Source: Bacillota bacterium (GTDB lineage: Bacteria; Bacillota; Clostridia; Oscillospirales; Acutalibacteraceae). From it: DNA of 9,978 nucleotides. Positions 7,746-9,978 of this stretch are shown here, in pieces (the first letter of the stretch is position 1; every line of letters starts with the position of its first letter). The stretch is from contig JAEWBE010000001.1 of the NCBI GenBank assembly GCA_023391275.1, positions 1-9,978 on the forward strand. The letters run 5' to 3'. The notes under the pieces are model-generated. The model searched no databases. It was not told the DNA's origin and saw only the letters and a program-made list of their open reading frames with translations. A program made the translations under genes and the position numbers.

Positions 7746-7955
7746 CGTGGTACCACCCAAATTGCGCGAAACGCGCCGCTCGAATTCCCTTAACGCGGGA
7801 AACGCCGCGGTTCCTCGCCGCAGGGCTGGGGATTGGCTGATGCGCCGGCGGATGCAGGAACCTTTCAGCCTCGGATTCCCTCTCTTTTGCACTGCCCGAC
7901 CCATTTTGACCCTTTATTGCCTTTTTTAAATACCCAAAAAGGTATATTCAATTTC
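7705..7955 (-). promoter_or_regulatory. T-box riboswitch leader of alaS
   Basis: A full T-box leader lies between the promoter and alaS. The distal part of stem I is recognisable at 7853-7891: AGAGAG (7880-7885) followed by paired arms around GGAATCC and GGTTCC. A GCGCG-TTT-CGCGC stem (stem III type) sits directly before the T-box sequence AATTTGGGTGGTACCACGG (7745-7763). The antiterminator spans 7731-7759: TGGG pairs with CCCA, the seven-base bulge TGGTACC holds the tRNA-contacting UGGU, and ACGGA pairs with TCCGT around TTTC. Uncharged tRNA-Ala binding stabilises it and allows read-through. A plausible specifier is GCC followed by A at 7835-7837, but GCA or GCG triplets nearby cannot be excluded without folding. 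About 92 bases separate the terminator from the alaS start. Confidence 0.93.
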
Positions 7956-7961
7956 TTTATG

Positions 7962-7990
7962 ATTATAAACTGAAATATTTGTCTTGTCAA
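7962..7990 (-). promoter_or_regulatory. Sigma-A promoter of alaS T-box transcript
   Basis: TTGACA (7985-7990) and TATAAT (7962-7967) are both perfect and separated by 17 bp, the ideal arrangement. The predicted start near 7955 opens a leader of about 343 nt before alaS. Such a strong promoter fits T-box control, where output is set by termination and not by initiation. The -35 box begins 16 bases after the PBP stop codon; no terminator for the PBP gene is visible in between. Confidence 0.92.
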
Positions 7991-8006
7991 TCTGAATTAT
8001 GTCAGT

Positions 8007-9605
8007 CTATTTGATTTTAGAGTACAGCTCATCCGCAACCTGTTTGAACACCGGGCCGCAGGTTGCGCCGCCGCCTGTGCCACCCTCCGCGAACACAGTG
8101 ATAACATATTTGGGATTATCGTAAGGATAAAATCCGGAAAACCACGATTCTACGGCTTCGACTCCGTTCACAAACCGACCGGTCTGCGCAGTCGCTGTTT
8201 TTGCTCCTGCTTCGCCATTTGTCGGCTTTCCTTTTTTGCTTGTGCCCGTATCAATGGAATCCTTCATATATTGCTGAAGAAGTTTCGCGGTGCCCTCTGT
8301 AATAACCTGCGTGCTTTTCTGGGCGGGCGCTTTCTCCGTATAATTCAGATTTTCATCCACAATCCCCTCGTAAAGATAGGGCTGTGTAAAGCGGCCGCCG
8401 CTTGCAACAGCATTTACCATGGCGGTAATCTGCAGCGGCGTCGCAGTCAGATCCCCCTGCCCAAAGGAAAAATTAGCCAATGCCCTTGGAATTTTCAGGC
8501 TTTGCAGGGACGGCAGATTTCCGGCAGAGGAAAAAAGGCCGGGCGCGATTTCAAAAGATCGGCCGTAGCCCATACTCTGAGCCATCAGCAAAAACTGCGA
8601 CTGCGGCATCTGCTGCATCAAATTGACAAAATAGGTGTTGCAGGACTGCGCGATTGCCTGACCCATATTTTCGGTGCCATGGCTTTCGGAATTGAAGCAG
8701 TGAAACAGGCCGCCGGAAACATTGATGGAACCGGTACAGGTATATTGGGTATCCGGTGAAAGGCCGTATTCCAGTGCGGCGGAAGCGGAAACAAGCTTAA
8801 ACACCGAACCGACATTATAAGCTGACAGGCAGCGGTTTACAAGCGGGGAGCCTTCGGCTTTGAGCGCGGCGGCAACGTCGTTGGGTGAAAAATCCGGAAG
8901 ACTGACCATGGCACGAATCTTACAGGAGGGTACTTCCGTGACAACCACGGCAGCCTGTTTAAGGTATTTTTTTGCCGCTTGTTCCGCAATTTCCTGAATA
9001 TTCTTGTCAATTGTCAATACGACCCCCTTGTTTTGAAGATAAGTCGTATCGCTGATCTGTTTGTCCTCGCCCCCCAGAACACGATTCAGCGCGTCCACCT
9101 TGTAAGTGACCGAAATCTGTCCTTGATTTTGGGTAAGCTGTTTATTGAAGGTTTTTTCAATTCCCGCGGCCCCTGCTCCCATACCGTCCAGATAACCGAT
9201 GACATGTGCGGCAGTGCGGGTTTCAGAGTAGCGTTTCTGCAGAGTAAACACGTCAATTCCCGGTGCTTTAATATTCTGCGGCAGCCTGATTGCGAACGGT
9301 TTTCCGGCGGTCAGCGAGGGATAAATATTTTCCATCGTTTTTTCAGGAAGCACCTTGCTGAGCGCGGCGGCACCCTCGACGCTCGGGGCCACTGCCGCAA
9401 TGGTTTCGGTACCCGCACCGGTCAAAGCAACTTTATTGCAGTCATAGATGGTGCCGCGGGTGTTCGCTACGACCAGCTGGTAGCTGCTCTGGCGGTCGGC
9501 GGTCGCCGCAAGCTGCACTCCGCTGGAAAGGCTGTAAAGACTCAGAATGGATAAAAACATACAAAGCATAAGAATTCCAAAAAACACCACGGTCCTTTTT
9601 CCCAT
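8007..9605 (-). CDS. Class B penicillin-binding protein (peptidoglycan transpeptidase)
   Basis: A 532-residue bitopic membrane protein with one N-terminal membrane segment (about 6-27) after a short positive start (GKR), leaving the rest outside the membrane. A PBP dimer domain follows, with the RGTIYD signature (50-55). The transpeptidase domain (about 195-530) has the catalytic serine in SVFK (S267, K270), SCN (321-323), and KTA (469-471) where KTG or KSG is usual. It would cross-link peptidoglycan peptides. No glycosyltransferase domain and no PASTA repeats are present, so it is neither class A nor SpoVD/PBP2x-like at the C-terminus. In B. subtilis, a class B PBP (PbpI), U32 peptidases and alaS lie in the same neighbourhood, so an orthologous role is possible but unproven. 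The ATG at 9603-9605 has only a G-run (9614-9619) as ribosome site, eight bases upstream and inside a hairpin. Confidence 0.92.
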   Translation of the reverse strand: MGKRTVVFFGILMLCMFLSILSLYSLSSGVQLAATADRQSSYQLVVANTRGTIYDCNKVALTGAGTETIAAVAPSVEGAAALSKVLPEKTMENIYPSLTAGKPFAIRLPQNIKAPGIDVFTLQKRYSETRTAAHVIGYLDGMGAGAAGIEKTFNKQLTQNQGQISVTYKVDALNRVLGGEDKQISDTTYLQNKGVVLTIDKNIQEIAEQAAKKYLKQAAVVVTEVPSCKIRAMVSLPDFSPNDVAAALKAEGSPLVNRCLSAYNVGSVFKLVSASAALEYGLSPDTQYTCTGSINVSGGLFHCFNSESHGTENMGQAIAQSCNTYFVNLMQQMPQSQFLLMAQSMGYGRSFEIAPGLFSSAGNLPSLQSLKIPRALANFSFGQGDLTATPLQITAMVNAVASGGRFTQPYLYEGIVDENLNYTEKAPAQKSTQVITEGTAKLLQQYMKDSIDTGTSKKGKPTNGEAGAKTATAQTGRFVNGVEAVESWFSGFYPYDNPKYVITVFAEGGTGGGATCGPVFKQVADELYSKIK

Positions 9606-9607
9606 AT

Positions 9608-9652
9608 AAAAATCCCCCCATATTGGCTATTCTTTCCAATATGAAGGGATTT
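9608..9652 (-). terminator. 17-bp hairpin plus U-run covering the PBP ribosome binding site
   Basis: On the minus-strand transcript, 9636-9652 pairs with 9610-9626 over 17 consecutive positions, including two adjacent G-U wobbles, around a nine-base loop (9627-9635). Five T residues (9608-9612) end the structure, only two bases before the PBP ATG. In form this is an intrinsic terminator, probably for the U32 peptidase gene. It also contains the only ribosome-site candidate of the PBP gene, the G-run 9614-9619, in its 3' arm. On the plus strand the two wobbles would be A-C mismatches, so the structure is built for minus-strand RNA. It could be a terminator, an attenuator, or a translation-blocking hairpin. 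Confidence 0.75.
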
Positions 9653-9680
9653 AAACATAAAATTGTTTTGCCAAAGCATA

Positions 9681-9701
9681 GCAGCGTTTTATGAGCGCTG
9701 C
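9681..9701 (-). other. Small inverted repeat after the U32 peptidase stop
   Basis: GCAGCG (sense, 9696-9701) pairs with CGCTGC (9681-9686) around a nine-base loop, starting one base after the stop codon at 9703. No T-run follows, so it is a poor terminator by itself. It may protect the 3' end of the U32 transcript. The rest of the 97-base gap to the PBP gene shows no sigma-A promoter with acceptable boxes and spacing. Confidence 0.5.
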
Positions 9702-9702
9702 C

Positions 9703-9978
9703 TTAATCCGCTTCCTTCTCGTGACGTTGCTTTCGTAAAATCGCTCCCTTTGCTATGGGATGGTCGGTTTTTACGTGCACAGTCATCATTGCATGGGGAG
9801 CGGCATCAATCGGATTCCAGTCCCTGTCGTACAGCTCATCCAAGGGCAGCAGGTATGGTTGATTTCCCGCCTCGAGCACATCGGCAATATCACCCCTGAA
9901 AAACCGGTTGCGTTGGGAAAGCACGGCAACACCGTCCTTATAGCTTTCACACACAGCGATTACATCATAGTCACGCAC
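9703..9978 (-). CDS. U32-family peptidase, C-terminal part (5' end outside window)
   Basis: The last 91 residues of a protein that continues past the right edge of the window; the GTG at the edge is read here as an internal codon and not a start. The stretch QRNRFFRGD (about 22-30), followed by DELYD, NPIDAAPHAMM and a C-terminal ILRK, matches the C-terminal beta-barrel domain of U32 peptidases (collagenase-like, PrtC/YrrO family). Bacterial members of this family include TrhP-type proteins needed for tRNA uridine-34 hydroxylation, so a tRNA-modification role is as possible as proteolysis. The conserved cysteines and active-site region are not visible. It stops at TAA (9703-9705), 97 bases before the PBP start, in the same direction. 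Confidence 0.85.
   Translation of the reverse strand: MRDYDVIAVCESYKDGVAVLSQRNRFFRGDIADVLEAGNQPYLLPLDELYDRDWNPIDAAPHAMMTVHVKTDHPIAKGAILRKQRHEKEAD

Noticed and set aside
7930..7945. ATACC/GGTAT inverted repeat with a T-rich loop just after the alaS promoter
   Set aside because: Only five base pairs, in the 5' leader before stem I. It could be a terminator remnant, but there is no evidence of function.
9976..9978. GTG at the right edge as the start of a 91-residue protein
   Set aside because: The visible sequence is only the C-terminal domain of the much longer U32 family, so the gene continues beyond the window.
1..9978. Search for mobile elements, CRISPR arrays, phage or defence genes, or long direct repeats
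   Set aside because: No transposase, integrase, spaced repeats or attachment-like repeats were seen; all coding space is taken by housekeeping genes.

Overview
The window is a compact block of bacterial housekeeping genes, and every supported gene reads on the minus strand. Class II tRNA-Leu, a T-box leader in front of alaS, near-consensus sigma-A promoters, strong AGGAGG-type ribosome binding sites, TTG starts and a TOPRIM-DUF4093 protein all point to a Gram-positive Firmicute. Protein flavour (Cys-rich insertion in AlaRS, the DUF4093 variant of RNase M5) suggests Clostridia, probably an Oscillospiraceae/Ruminococcaceae-like anaerobe; this lineage call is inference.

In transcription order (high to low coordinates): the C-terminal end of a U32-family peptidase (9703-9978, cut by the window edge); a 97-base gap holding two hairpins, one of which buries the ribosome binding site of the next gene; a class B penicillin-binding protein (8007-9605); a consensus promoter (7962-7990) followed by a complete T-box leader with mutually exclusive antiterminator and terminator; alaS (4982-7612); a promoter overlapping the end of alaS (4973-5001); then a tight run HIT protein, purine-type phosphoribosyltransferase, comEC, holA and a TOPRIM-DUF4093 RNase M5-like gene, the last three with gaps or overlaps of 1 to 4 bases. 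Finally a consensus promoter (92-121) drives a tRNA-Leu(GAG) gene whose 3' end lies outside the window.

Functionally the genes cover tRNA charging under tRNA-sensing control (alaS), nucleotide metabolism (PRTase, HIT), DNA uptake (comEC), replisome clamp loading (holA), probable stable-RNA processing (RNase M5-like) and cell-wall synthesis (PBP). No mobile element, CRISPR array, phage gene or defence system is visible, and I do not see a new multi-gene system. The points worth a second look are the ComEC C-terminal domain that has lost its metal-binding histidines, a PBP with KTA in place of KTG, the strand-specific 17-bp hairpin over the PBP ribosome binding site, and the variant RNase M5-like gene coupled to holA.
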